Shown here piece by piece: positions 43,340 to 56,449 of a stretch of DNA of 64,000 nucleotides. How positions within the stretch are numbered: the stretch's first letter is position 1; every line of letters starts with the position of its first letter. Below the pieces are notes generated by a model, which saw only the letters and a program-made list of their open reading frames with translations, was not told the origin of the DNA and searched no databases. This stretch comes from Timema cristinae (lineage: Eukaryota; Arthropoda; Insecta; Phasmatodea; Timematidae). The stretch is taken from NCBI GenBank assembly GCA_039000515.1, contig JBCFYV010000001.1:12439928-12503927 (forward strand). Reading direction: 5' to 3'. Position numbers and translations under genes: made by a program.

Positions 43340-45130
43340 TTTGATTTTATAGTAACATTAGCTACATTAACTATTAAATAATCGATCAACATAATTTCAA
43401 TCACACTCAAATATTGTTGGAAAGTTCTTTATTCATTTATAAGTTTAGAATTCTCATAAATCGACTCTTAACGACGTTAAAGTTTCCTTTCGTGATCAAC
43501 TGAAAATATCGAGTTCGTGTAGTCGATCGTGATCGACCCTATGCCTACCCCTGCTCTAAAACGATCCGTGGCCATCTCTTGGGGCCAAGCCTCCTTCAAT
43601 TGGTATGAGAGCACCATTACACAAGGGACCTTGGAGTTTGCTACACGTGTGATTCCAGGAGATAATATAACTCCCTCCCTCTTTCCAACCCTTTAGGGTA
43701 TCAACCCTTAAAACTGATCCTTTTAAAAAAAATAAAATACCATTATATTATTATTCATTCCATTCACGCGCAGAGCTTTTTTTAACCCAAAATAACAGAC
43801 TAAAGGACTTGTAGTACCTCAAGGGCTCCCCCACACCCCCCAATTTTTTATTTTAAATGACTTTCAAATAACAATTTATATTTCCCCTCCGTGTTTGTCT
43901 CCTGCAGGTTTATGATGGGTTAAAATCAATTTTCCCCTGTTTTGGTACTTGATGGGCAATCTCCATGCATCTTCTTGCGCTTCAAACTAGAGTTGTAAAA
44001 CAGCGTCTATATGCAAACCACCTCATTGGATGATATATTCCTGCCTTGAGCTGGGTTGTGCTATCATTTCTTGGGGGGAGGGGGGGAGAGACTTTTAAAA
44101 TTGCAACTAATACAAGTTTACATCCCAAATTCAGATTTTTTGCATTCGTTTTTGAGAACATTATATTGGTAGTGTAATCATTTCAAGATGTTATTTATTG
44201 AATGTTGCACTCTAATGTAACTAGAAGTTTTGTGAGGGGTATATTTCGCTCCTTACATTCAAAGAAATAATAGAAGTACATCTTATTAAGAACTATGTCA
44301 TGTTCTTATCTCTACGACAATCTTAAAGTTTTATCTTTGGATTTAAATTTGAAATCTCTCCGGTGATTTCTTTTTTAATTTGAGTTGAGTATTTGTTCCT
44401 TGGTGATCAAGTAAGAAAGCAAACAAATTAATACTTTGTATTAGTTAAATATATTCATAGAGAATAAACATAGTCCATGTGGTTTGATAAGTCACGCTTA
44501 TAATATACAGCGTGGGTCAAACTTAACCAACCACTCATTACAAACGTAATTAAAATGCACTAAGATGATCTTGTTGTTGGTATTGATACACAGAGAATAA
44601 TATACTTGTTCTTGAGGGACAGCTAAATCAACCTAGTGTTACTGTTTGCCATGAAGTCCTGGGGCCTTGATTTTTTACATGGTACAGTCACTGAATAAAA
44701 GTACTTGTAAGTGTTGACTACATATGTCGTCATATGCCAGGGCTAAAGAATCGTGTAACTTCAATAAAATATTAGTTCTTTCCCAATAAGCTTTACAATG
44801 AGTAGAGTGACTTTTGGGCTATCCTGTATATTTTCAAAAATATGCCTTAGGTTATTGATCGAGCCCTTGAAACTATATATCGAAACAACTGGATGTGATA
44901 TATTAAACGCTAAACCTTTAGGGCGGCCATCATCTTGAAACTGATCGAGAAACTGTGTAGGGCCTACATATTTTGTTTGGCCTAGATTTAAAGAAAGTTC
45001 CTGACAAATGGTCAAGTTAAAACAAGACCTTGATTTTCTCGGCCAAAAAAAGGTATTCTCATTTTCCTCTTGATTGGGCGACGTAATGATATTTCAGCTG
45101 GGTGAATTTCTTGATGTTTATGGGCCTATT
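43340..45130. other. Spacer, no supported gene
   Basis: AT-rich DNA with a G-rich run near 44070-44092. No tandem array, SINE or coding exon is recognisable. Confidence 0.4.
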
Positions 45131-45135
45131 AATGT

Positions 45136-45322
45136 GACCCGCATTGGTGGGCACGTGGGTGAGCACGTCAACCTCGTCTGATGTTATCTGCCACTGACAG
45201 AGACGTTTGGAGTTCGAATCCCGGCTGAGGGTACTTAAAACACCATTCAAATACCAATGCGCTTCCTTCTCCATGTTCAAGTGGGAATGTGTGGATATCC
45301 CGGACGGGCAGTAAGACGCAGT
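45136..45322 (+). mobile_element. SINE-A copy with internal deletion
   Basis: The head contains GGAGTTCGAATCCCGGCTGA (box B), and the tail reads TCCCGGACGGGCAGTAAGAC. The central body is shorter than in other copies. Confidence 0.75.
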
Positions 45323-45439
45323 TCACAGTAAAATATAATGGTCCACATTTTGAAATCATTCCAATTGTTAGGTCACAGCTTTGCTAAGTGGGTATGTCTC
45401 TGATATCGGTTATATATTAAATAATCTTCATGTGATCAA

Positions 45440-45830
45440 TTTATTAATTACGTGATTAAAAACAGACACTTTTTTTTTGCCCTCGAAAAGAGAAGTATTA
45501 TAATCGTCAAAAAAAATCGAGATTTTGATGAAAGTCGAAATTTCATGACCCCATTACACCGAAAAAGTATTTCTTGGTGCAGTCTGTTTTGTCCGTCTGT
45601 CTTTCTGTACCTCGGACTAGAACCTAAACCTTCTTACCAATAATGATATAACTTTGTATATAGTGTTTTCTTCATAAGGCTCCCTAGATGATTTAGTGGA
45701 ATTGGAAATCTATCCCTAAGATTAAGGGCAAAAAGAGAAAAAAGAGATTTTTTAAAATCCGCTTCAATGATTTTGATTAAATTTTGTATCTAGTTACTGT
45801 TTATATAAGCAGAAATGTCCAATTTTGATC
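45440..45830. repeat. Dispersed repeat related to 15.84 kb
   Basis: It shares the order GTCCGTCTGTCTTTCTGTAC, then TTTAGTGGAATTGGAAATCT, AAGATTAAGGGC, AAAATCCGCTTCAATGA and TTTTGATTAAATTTTGTATC with 15.84-16.06 kb. It is of unknown class. Confidence 0.6.
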
Positions 45831-46410
45831 ATTCTCCTGTAACTCTTTGAGATACGAAATATCTTACTATGGTAAAGTTGTAGTACTGTTTGGATTAAAA
45901 CTATTTTAACCTGGATATTTAGTAAAACAATTGTTCTGTGTTGAGTAAACCAATTTCTAGTAATGTACTTAGTATATACATTGTTTTATCTCCTGTGAGT
46001 GTTTTTGTAATAATTTCTTTCAAAGGTGATGTGTCTAGGGGAGGTTCGGATTCTGGCAGGTCCGGTCAATCCTGTCCGGACAAATTATTATTACAAACCT
46101 TCTTCACTTGACAATTTGTGATGTGGAATGCAGCTCACTGGTTCGGATTCAGTACGTAGGCCATTATCTCACATCACCCATACATAGCGTAGTGGTAACG
46201 ACGGTATAAGACGCTGTAATAATATAATATATAAATATATTCGTTTCACAAATTTTGTGGGTTTTTAGTAAATGTCTCTTTTTTTTAATATTAAAGAGAG
46301 AGAAAGACTGTGGTGCACCGTACAATTTATTACTTAATATAATCTATTAATACAATAAGCTTGTTCACGAAGTTCTCTGTGACTCCTCACACAAAATACA
46401 TCATAACACC

Positions 46411-46423
46411 CCCCCCCCCCCCT
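46411..46423. repeat. Poly-C run
   Basis: About 13 consecutive C bases. The region from 45830 to 46490 otherwise shows no gene or repeat I can name. Confidence 0.7.
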
Positions 46424-46498
46424 GCACTCTTCTATCTCTCTCTTGTGCGGTCTTGATAACTTACATAGCACGAAACATATTCTTATTCGTGGTGGCTT

Positions 46499-46795
46499 CA
46501 GACAGGGAAAACCTGGAAAAGTCGGGGAATTTTTGGATGACAGGGAAAACAGGGAAATGTCAGGGAATTTTTGGATGACAGGGGGAACAGGGAAATGTCA
46601 GGGAATTTTTGGATGACAGGGAGGAACTGGGAAATGTTAGGGAATTTTTGGATGACAGGGGGAACGGGAAATGTCAGGGAATTTTTGGATGACAGGGACT
46701 GAATGTTGGGAATTTTGGAGACGGGGACGGGAAATGTTAGGGAATTTTTGGATGACAAGGAAAACAGGGAAATGTCAGGGAGTTTAACTAAAAAT
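46499..46795. repeat. Minisatellite, ~38-bp unit, ~7.5 copies
   Basis: The unit contains GGGAATTTTTGGATGACAGG then GAAAACAGGGAAATGTCA. The copies near 46680-46740 lack many single bases in G runs. Related GAAAAGTCAGGGAATT words recur at 46798-46815 and 47025-47042, so the array has decayed satellites around it. Confidence 0.93.
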
Positions 46796-47627
46796 AAGGA
46801 AAAGTCAGGGAATTAAAAAATATGTCTAAAATATCCCATTAATTTCGCAACTAAACACTAAAACCTAAATAAAATACTAAAAAATAAAAATTTTAATTTT
46901 TAAAATAACTGATAAGACTTTATTTTTTAGTAGATACAAACTTTTTTTTTTAAATATGTGATCAATAAAACAAGTCATCAACCATTAAAACTGGAAAATT
47001 GAAAAATGTTGCCTGGGTAACCTGGAAAAGTCAGGGAATTTTGTAAAATATGTTTTGTAACCACCCTGTAATATTGAATTATAAACATTGATCCACCAGG
47101 CCTCAATCCGTATTCACGGATATTATAATATTTCATAACAATCATAACCACACCACCACCAGTTAATTTATTACAGACTAATTTGTATGTAAATTTAAAC
47201 AATAAAATTTAATACTCGTTAACTTGTATCTGATTATTAGAGCGCCTGAGAGGAATGTTAACACTAATATAGTTCGATTAACATAAACATGTCGTGCTTG
47301 TTTATTTACCGTCCGGGATACCCACATATTCATACCTTTTTTTTGTATGTGCAGTAGGCTATCTAGCTCGGTTACCCCTGTATGTAGACTTTTAGCCGCT
47401 CTTTGGGAACAGAACGTTACCCAGGGTACACCTTGGAGGTTGTCTCACATCATATCTTCAATGAGATGACGTCATGACCGTTAATATGAAGGTATGGAGC
47501 TGGTGGGAGTCTTAACCTAGTTTAAGCCTCACTATGGGTGGCCATAGGAAATATACCTTTTGAACCCAGGACTTCTATATCAGTAGCCAAGGGCGCTGAC
47601 CACTAGACAAAATATGAAACATTCTAA

Positions 47628-47745
47628 AAATATCACCTTCGGCACATCCTACCAGGATTCGAACCTTTATCTCCGTGTCATCGACAGTACATTTTATTGT
47701 GAGTGTGACGCATTGGACCGTTCGGCCACCAAAGGGGATGTTGAT
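47628..47745 (-). mobile_element. SINE-A head fragment
   Basis: Read on +, it has CACATCCTACCAGGATTCGA (box B reversed), CTCCGTGTCATCGACAGTAC and GCATTGGACCGTTCGGCCAC (box A reversed). The tail and body are missing. Confidence 0.65.
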
Positions 47746-48033
47746 TAATTCAAAGTTTTCAAAAATACTTTTTTTTAGTTGTGGGGTTCAAATATTCTAG
47801 GAACGTTACATAGATCTATTCAATATTTTTCTTTTTCTTTATATGATGGAAATAATATTCTCATGTTATTATGAAAATGTAATCCACCTTAGTGGAGTCC
47901 TTCAAGTCCCGGTAGGGTCGAAAATGTGTTGTAATTGAATTTATTCCCGCTTTCTCTCTCTCTAGATAGTTCATTAGCGGCCTAGGGCCAGTTTGTCGCG
48001 CGTGTTCTAGAACGAGCATGATGCATCTCCACT

Positions 48034-48053
48034 AGCCCCGCCCCGCCCCGCCC
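48034..48053. promoter_or_regulatory. Cluster of overlapping GC boxes
   Basis: CCCCGCCCCGCCCCGCCC contains three overlapping Sp1/KLF-type GC boxes. The surrounding 47,980-48,200 is moderately GC-rich. No gene start is visible next to it, so a promoter is only a possibility. Confidence 0.3.
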
Positions 48054-48199
48054 AGTGGACCTTAAAACTCGTATTTTAGTTATGATAGTAGTGTGGCCCA
48101 TCTGACCGTCTAAACATCAGTTGAGTGTTCCTGTCACCAGGAGCGCTGCACACGTGGAGGAGGGGCGTGTGGATTATTCACGAGAGTAAAGTGCGGCTT

Positions 48200-49310
48200 T
48201 CTGTCCCCCCCCCCTCCCCCTTCCCCCTTCTCTCCTAGTTGTCGTGTCACATCTTACCCCCCAACTTTAGTCGTATCTATAATGTACAGCCTTGGAAACA
48301 AGAACTGATCCTGGATCTGGGATATTATTCCCCTCCCCTCAATTGAGCTCGTCGTGAACCGATCATTATTTCATTATTATGTTTTAACACTCTGGTTATT
48401 GACGAGAGAAACTCTCTTGTCTCGCGAGCTATTCATCTAGTTGACTTTCACATATAGAGCAAGTAATGTAATCGTGAAGACTTTTGACCTCGAGATTATG
48501 ATGGGTTTTTCTTGATGTTTTATGTGCATCCGAACCCAAAAGGTGCCCAAAAGAAGCCTAAAGTTTGATTGATGCGTATCACCGAAAATAGAAAGCAGAA
48601 TCTACCTCATTGGTGCAGCAATTCACTCGCTGTATGTTGACCCATGATGCATTGCAACGCTCACTTTAAACAGCTGATTATCAACATATTTTATTTTATA
48701 GTGTCTAAACATATATTTTAGATCATTCTCCCGATGTATGTTATTATAACTCATCACGTGACCACGTTTCTGTTCTGCGCTAGTTTTTCGGCGAACATGT
48801 GAATCCAGAGATACTGTATGTCTGTCTGTCTATCTGTTTGTCCCTGGAGCTACAGCCGATACAATATTATGAAGTTCGTACAAACTTTATATCTAAATTG
48901 TATACGTTCATTCCTTGAAATTGTAGGTTTTATTCTAGTTTTAAAAATACGGGTAGTTTACAGATTTTTTTGTTTTTAAATTCGAAATTTTTCACAAATG
49001 ATCAAAATGAATATCTGTCAAGTATTTAACATAACATGTTCTCTTTCTCTGAAGAAAACTTATTTAAAGGTGTTTTCTTGGCAACATATTTTTGGAAATG
49101 TTATTCTTAACTATGCTAGACTGTATGAGTATGGTTTTGTTGTAACATTTGTTTTTTAACTATATCCTGCCACAACAATGTTACTGTTTCGTGCGTTTAG
49201 TGCAGTGGCGTCGTTAGAATTATACCAAGTGGTGTGAGAAGTAGCTTTGATATTCAGTTAATTATTTAGGTTGCTAACACATTATTATTATATTGTGTTA
49301 GTAATAATTA
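48200..49310. other. Spacer with a weak dispersed-repeat relative
   Basis: About 48820-48930 (TGTCTGTCTGTCTATCTGTT, then TTGTCCCTGGAGCTACAGCC) resembles the beginning of the repeats at 15.84 and 45.44 kb. No gene is visible. Confidence 0.4.
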
Positions 49311-49311
49311 C

Positions 49312-49592
49312 TTGGTGACCTGGTGGTCTTGGGGTAAGGTGTCGGATTTATGTGCTGGGGGTCTGGGGTTCAATCCTCGATCCCGGCACAGATTTATCTG
49401 ATTGCCAAACCCTTCCTTCACCTTTGACAAGACGTGTATTAATCCCAACTTGTGAATGTGTGGAATGCCAGGCCTCCACCGTGGTTCGGATCCCACGTTA
49501 AACTGTAGGTCCTCCATTTCATCTCACAATCACCCTACCATTACACATTAGCGTAAGTACGTATAACCCGAACGGGTGGTAAGACGCGGTGC

Positions 49593-49634
<42 letters not shown>
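49312..49634 (+). mobile_element. SINE-B, full-length, with (TAA)n tail
   Basis: The head has GACCTGGTGGTCTTGGGGTA (box A side) and TCTGGGGTTCAATCCTCGAT (box B). The body contains CCTTCCTTCACCTTTGACAA and GGCCTCCACCGTGGTTCGGA. The tail is ATAACCCGAACGGGTGGTAA then GACGCGGTGC, followed by (TAA)n at about 49597-49634. This copy gives the best complete SINE-B sequence on the plus strand. Confidence 0.92.
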
Positions 49635-49828
49635 GTACTTACATTCTTTATAAAAGGAGTTAGCTGCAGATCACATGAATTGACGTATGACCACATGAAA
49701 GCAGTTTTAGTAACTTATTTCTGATTTTTGTCAGAATGTTTCCCTCGTGTTCTTACTTTAGGTATCTTTGTTCTGAACTGTACCCGGAAACTCTAAGATG
49801 ACGTGAGAGTGATTTGGCAGACCTGTAA

Positions 49829-49831
<3 letters not shown>

Positions 49832-49868
<37 letters not shown>
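49832..49868. repeat. (GT)n microsatellite
   Basis: About 18 GT dinucleotides, uninterrupted. Confidence 0.97.
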
Positions 49869-49870
<2 letters not shown>

Positions 49871-50014
49871 CATAGGAACCATTGTGGCCGTGTTTACATC
49901 CAAGTTAACATCTCTCCAGTCATCCTGGCAATAAACCTGTTCCTCTGTTTTAGCCTGGTAGCATGTGACGGACGCTATACTCCATCCAACACACACTTGG
50001 GCTTCCTGACAGTA

Positions 50015-50690
50015 TACATGTAGCTATTACACACTACGATAAACATGTAGCTATTACACACTCCGATAAACATGCAGCTCCTACACACTACTATAAACAT
50101 GTAGCTATTACACACTACGATAAACATGTAGCTATTACACACTACGATAAACATGTAGCTATTACACACTACGATAAACATGTAGCTATTACACACTCCG
50201 ATAAACATGTAGCTATTACACACTCCGATACATATGTAGCTATTACACACTCCGATAAGTATGTAGCTATTACACACTCCGATAAATATGTAGCTATTAC
50301 ACACTCCGATAAACATGTAGCTATTACACACTCCGATAAACATGTAGCTATTACACACTCCGATAAATATGTAGCTATTACACACTCCGATAAACATGTA
50401 GCTATTACACACTACGATAAATATGTAGCTATTACACACTCCAATAAACATGTAGCTATTACACACTACGATAAACATGTAGCTTATATACATTACGATA
50501 AACACGAACCTCATATATATACTACGATAAACATGTAGCTCCTACACGCTACGATAAACATGTAGCTCTTACACGTTACGATAAACATGTAGCTCTTACA
50601 TGCTACTATAAACATGCAGCTCCTACAAACTACTATAAACATGTAGCTCTTACACACTCCGATAAGCACGTAGCTCATATACACTATGAT
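50015..50690. repeat. Minisatellite, 27-bp unit, ~25 copies
   Basis: The unit is ACATGTAGCTATTACACACT then ACGATAA or CCGATAA. The first 18 copies are very similar, and those after about 50480 are diverged (CTCCTACACGCT, CTCTTACACGTT). The 27-base length keeps the minus strand open as repeats of a nine-residue peptide (M-F-I-V/G-V-C-N-S-Y). I regard this frame as a by-product. Confidence 0.96.
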
Positions 50691-50699
50691 AAAATTTGT

Positions 50700-52500
50700 T
50701 ATCTCAATAATAGTTTTTAACATTGAATAGTGCTAAGACGCGATGTTAAATAAACCATTAAATATGCACTAACCAAGAATTATTATTTTTATTCATTATT
50801 TATTATACTCTATTTGTGAGCACAAGCGCGCCTGAAGTACAAGGTTTCACCTTGTGACATTTTTACTAAACTATGAAGTGCAGTGTCAAATATTGTGGTT
50901 ATGGGTGGTTTTAGAGTAAAGTGTCATATTTTTAGTTTTAAGTTATTTTTGATATAGTTATATTTTATTGGTTATAGTGTCAGAAAGTTTGAATTGCTTG
51001 TACATAGCCTAGACTTTGGTCTTGAACACACTTTTTTTTGTGTGGTTTTGGCTCAAAACATATTTAATACAACGTGCGTTTAGCTATAAGACCCATCAAC
51101 TGGTCATTTCGTTAAGAATTCATCTTAGGCATGATTTAAAAAATGTTTTTTAAAATTCTAAGTACAATTTAATACTCTAAAAATTACTTTTATATTAAAC
51201 ACTCGTATAATGTAATATAATATTATATTTACTATAATTTATGCATTATTACTATATATATATATATATATATATCATATAGAATTTATTTTATATGATA
51301 TATATATATATATATCATATAGAATTTATTTTATATATTTTATATAATTTATTGTATATGATATTTTATATTCCTAATATATTGTTAATTTTACATGCTA
51401 ATTACTTTAGTATAATTCAAATATTTGTTAAAAATCTACATCCAGACACAAGAATCCAATCTTTGAACAAAGGATGTTATTCATAATTTTTTTTTAGTTG
51501 TGTTGGTTTGATGAGGATATAAAATCCCAATTAAATCTTTCTTCTCCTATTTTGTGTTAGTTATTATTAATGATACTTGGAAATATCTCTTGTTTCGTAA
51601 GTGATTATGGCTACTAACAAAAGCTTAAATAAACAAAGATTAAAATCACATCTGCACATATCAAGATTAATTATAGTTTCAGATGCCATAAGCTATTATT
51701 AGGAAGAGTTGACCTATTAAGTTTAGTTTTGGATACGGATTGAGCTTTATGAATGAATAAAGTGTAATCAATGGTGTTTTACTTCTTAAAAAAGTATTTT
51801 TGTGTTTGAACCTTTGGATGATGGTGTCGATGTCTCCTCATATGTTAATAATTATAATATTAGGACAGAATCATTTAAAAGAAATAAATTAAGTCAAACC
51901 ATTTTATGCTAAAGAAGTTATGCGTGTGAGGTGAAAAAACTATTCATAGTTGCCATGTTGTTTTATTTGGTGGTATTGTATCATTTTGGTGTTAATGTTT
52001 ACCATATCCGCCTGTTTATTGAAAACTAACATTTCATTAGAATGATGTGATGCGATTGAAGCGCTTTATCATGTTGCGCAGCTGGTTTTTAACATAATTC
52101 AACGCTATCTGCACACCATAAATATTAGAACAAACATACATTAATTTTAATAGATGATCAACTTCCTCCCTAAAATGATTAAACACCCCCTGTTTGCAGT
52201 GGAATGTTGAAAGGTCTGATGGACGTGTTTTAGGGGACTGCCTAGGTAGCTTAGAAAGTTCCAACCGGGTGTTGCGCCTAGGTCAAATATTGATAAAACC
52301 TTAAACGGTACACGAGCTTGATGTTTACTAGAATGAACAAACATTTATGGTCTATGGTCCGATACATTTATAGACTTGTAAAATAGTTCAAAAGTTGACG
52401 TTTTCTACCCTGAAAAGTCCAAAAAAAAAAAAATTCTGGCCGATTATTAAGAAATAAATGGCTGGGAAACTTAAAGTAACTGGTATAGGAGCTTGGAGTG
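50700..52500. other. AT-rich spacer with AT microsatellites
   Basis: (AT)n tracts lie at about 51254-51275 and 51296-51316, separated by a duplicated CATATAGAATTTATTTTATA segment. No gene is visible. Confidence 0.5.
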
Positions 52501-52512
52501 GATATTTGCGAA

Positions 52513-52514
<2 letters not shown>

Positions 52515-52559
<45 letters not shown>

Positions 52560-52827
52560 TAGCACCGCGTCTTACTACCCGTTCGGGTTATACGCTCTTA
52601 CGCTAATGTGTAATGGTAGGGTGATTGTGAGATGAAATCAAGGACCTACAGTTTAACGTGGAATCCGAACCTCGGTGGAGGCTTGGCATTCCCCACATTC
52701 ACAAGATAACTTGTCAGAGGTGAAGGAAGGGTTTGGTAATCAGATAAATCTGTGCCGGGACCGAGGATTGAACCCCGGCCGCCAGCATAGAAGTCTGACA
52801 CCTTACCCCTAGACCACCAGGTCACCC
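52515..52827 (-). mobile_element. SINE-B, full-length, 11-bp perfect target duplication
   Basis: ATTTGCGAATA occurs at 52504-52514 and 52828-52838. Between them lie (ATT)n (52515-52560), the tail CACCGCGTCTTACTACCCGT, the SINE-B body, and a head ending ACCCCTAGACCACCAGGTCA. On the minus strand, box A is in GGTCTAGGGGTAAGGTGTCA and box B in GGGGTTCAATCCTCGGTCC. The perfect duplication implies a fairly recent insertion. Confidence 0.95.
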
Positions 52828-53021
52828 ATTTGCGAATAGAATTATGTAATTTAATTAGGGGGGGTCATTACACAAGTTGTTTTGCGATATGCATTTTCCT
52901 CCTTCTTTGTTTGTTCTCCTACTGCCGTACATATCCAACCAGAAACTTTATAAACACACTTAGATTCTAGCCGTTTATGAAGTCCTGCTTGACTATTCTA
53001 GTACTTTAACAACTGCGATAA

Positions 53022-53264
<243 letters not shown>

Positions 53265-53269
53265 TTAAA

Positions 53270-56200
53270 AAAACCGCGATAAACTGTTTTCAAGAATGAA
53301 CACTCTGTTTCGTTTCTTGATCACAGAAACATTTTGGGAAATTGTCTCGTTAGTGGTTTTCAAAACCAAGCCCAGTATTGTCCCGTGGGACTGCGGTTCA
53401 TTCAACACTTTTTAAGACCAATTTTCTTTGAGACGTCCGAATTTTTTGGTTAAATATAACTCATAAATGGAAGGTAGATTCCAAAATAATATTGCAGTTT
53501 AATTAGGGTTTTTTAATTTAGTTTTGGTCTATAAATGTTTCTGTTATAGTTTAGCTTATAAAAATGTAACTATTGTAACTTTTGCTACTTTTGAGCTCCA
53601 AACATTATTTTAACCTTTTTCAAAATCTTGGACACCCAAAGCTTCGTTAATATGAACCGCAGGATTTCTGATAAATGTATCTAGCTTCATTAAAACAAGG
53701 AGTACATTTATTGTGTTAATTATGTGTCTGTTTTATTCGAATATGTTGTCATGGTCAATGCTGGGTGCAGGCACCAGTTTATAACATAATGACGTCATCA
53801 TGGAGTATACCATAAATTATCTTACAAATGAAAATATCTGACGTCTATTAAAAAAAATACTAGATCTACTTTTGTTAGTCAAACTTCAAGTCATGTGATT
53901 TGCAGTTGTCGTTTTTGATAGATATCATTGCCATAACATAACCCCAAATTATATAGTAAATGCTATATTTAATTTTTGACACCATATAAAAATAAAGTTT
54001 AGTTTGGTGCAGATACAATCTCTCCTGGCAACATTCCGCAATACACCACTTATTCATGCTTTCCTCTCGAGACAAGCCAAGGAGTATCGCTGTAGACACA
54101 GCACCCTCCAAGTCATTTAATCTCCTTGGTCACACATTCAATTACCGGGGAAATAACTTTCCATCTAACATCAACCCAGTCCCTGTTTCCTCTTATCCTT
54201 CCACTGGATAATGGTGGTCATCCTCCCCTCCCCTCTCACCTACACTGTTAAATAATACATCACCCCCACAGATAGCAACCAACTGGCGTTCGTCCCAAGT
54301 AAACCATGTTCCGTGAGGGCCATCAGTATTCATGAACCGGCCTCGACCTTGCTCTGGCTGGTCGACACTAGTAGTCACCACCACGTGATTATCGGGTTTA
54401 TTCAAGGCCATACTGAAGGGGTGGAAAGGGAGGATTCGTGGGCTCAAAACCCTCCAGAAAGTTTTATTAATGTTGACCGCGATAGATATGTCCGTAAAAG
54501 GCCCATCCTTTGAAATGGTAGTGTAGTTTCTTGTGACTGTCGGATCCTGACCACTCCGTAAGACTAGAAATTGGAAAAGGGGTAGGCTGCGTCGTAGCTT
54601 TAGCGTTGGGACAACTTTAGAAACAAATGATTACTCTATCTGAATTGCTTATACGATTAAATTATATTAATCTTCATCGATTTTATAAAACTAATCACAC
54701 AAAATTTTCAATATGAACATTAGTTCAATATCCTACAGCGTACGACGGCTCCCTGCAATCCTTCCTTTGTCTCTGCACAGAACTGATCCACATCTATACC
54801 ACTAAAAGGGCCCCGTATGTCCTCTCTGGCTTGACCTAAAATGGCTGCATTGCCACTACATTTCCTATTGTCTCTGGCAGCCAAGGAAGAACTGATCCAA
54901 CTTATAATAACAGTACGTTGTTTCTCTGGACCGACGATGGCGGTTGACTGTACTCACCTCTAGTAAGAAGGTGCATGACTTGTGGAAACCACCCTTACCC
55001 AACTCAACCCCTCTTGAAAGGTAAGAGGGGGGTGGGGATTGTAATCTGCTAAGGCCTGTGTGCGCTTTGAAAGCGCTCGTTCAGCGTCCCTCCATGTTGC
55101 CAACTTTGTGTTGCCACCGCTTTGCTACAGTGAATATGCTTCGCCTCTCTTGTCAAATTACGGTACAGTTGAGGAGGGAAGTATGTTCCCTGGTTCTAAG
55201 TCAGGAAACAAATACACTCCACACCAAAATGTTGTCCTAACCACCGATCAATTTTTTTTTTGCGATGCCATTGCCTTTTTCGTTGCGTTCATTTGTTTTA
55301 TGCTTAGGCGGAGTACATTAATGTTTTTTATTTATGGTTGTATTTAACATACACTTCTGAAACACAGATTATGCCAGCATATCACTAATAGTCGTTAAAA
55401 CTAACTTAACCTAGGACAGCATGCCTAACCTATTTATATATTAATTGTACTCATTAAGGGTCCGTACCCAAACATTATTTATTAGGAGGTGGGAAGAGGG
55501 GCAAGGGTTATTTTGGCATTTGAGGAAGGGATCCACTGACAAGAGATTTTCAAATTTAAATCCCTTATGAGCCAATTTTATGAATTTAAGAAAGATTTTG
55601 AGACATTTTGTCGTTGTCGGAGTTGTTCATTTAAAATACCCCAAAGCTGATTGTCTAGGCGTTCAGGAGGAACACAAGAATATATCATTATTAGTTTATA
55701 TTTTCGGGGGGAGGGGGGGTGAACAAGCCCCGGTCAGAGCAAAGCTTGTTGTCTACCTCAGGTCTACCAGGAGCAAGCTTGTGTCCTACATCACGCTTAC
55801 GAGTGTTTTTATCGATTATTGCACTATTTGCTTCCCCAAGTATTCCTTCATTCACAGGAGATGTGTTTATTATTAACAAGATTTGTGGCGTCTTTTTGTG
55901 TAATTTCCTCTCCCTCTTCTTATTATTCTGCCTTTCAGGGAGATGAACCATTCGTTTTGTAGCTCTTTTAGGTCGAGTGGAATGGTTTTGATAACTTTTG
56001 ATGGGTAGTTTACCCTGAAAGGGAGCACTGCCAATGATGCCATTGGGTCATTTCTTTTTAACTTTTTAAAATCACTTTTTATACATAAATTATTAGGCCT
56101 ACTTAACGACTTTTAGGATTTTCCAATAAGGAAGATCATCATTTAGTAATCTCATTGACAAACAATGAATGCAAGTAAAAAATCTAATAGCTGCATAATA

Positions 56201-56320
56201 AAGCCCAATTTTTAGTTTTTGTTGGTTTTTGCTACCATAATTTAAAGTGAATCTCAATTATGAAAAACTGCTGTATTTTCATAATAACATATACATTACT
56301 GCTTATTGCTTTGTTGTCGC
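53270..56320. other. Spacer; several short open frames, none supported
   Basis: A minus-strand frame at 54193-54447 (84 codons, containing GTWFTWDERQLVAICGGDV) and a plus-strand frame at 55060-55347 are the least repetitive, but neither has a recognisable domain or good splice flanks. No SINE or tandem array is seen in this 3-kb stretch, which is unusual for the window. Confidence 0.35.
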
Positions 56321-56324
56321 TTGG

Positions 56325-56440
56325 TCCAAGGTGCTACTCTCTATGATAGAATAGACTGCCGAGAACGGGGAGATTGGAGTTTGATCTCGGTTGGGCGCAC
56401 TAAAGGTGGTTTTTCCTAAATGGTCTCCCACGCTCTCTTC
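56325..56440 (+). mobile_element. SINE-A, 3'-truncated
   Basis: Head and box B are visible (GGTCCAAGGTGCTACTCTCT, GGAGTTTGATCTCGGTTGGG), followed by GGTGGTTTTTCCTAAATGGT. The body then ends without the shared tail. Confidence 0.75.
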
Positions 56441-56449
56441 TTAATGTTC

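Noticed and set aside
49975..50514. 179-codon minus-strand frame resembling a cysteine-rich membrane protein
   Set aside because: It is the 27-bp minisatellite translated; the unit length being a multiple of three explains its openness.
55691..55951. Overlapping antiparallel open frames resembling a transposon gene
   Set aside because: No conserved motif could be identified in either direction, and a poly-G run interrupts one of them.
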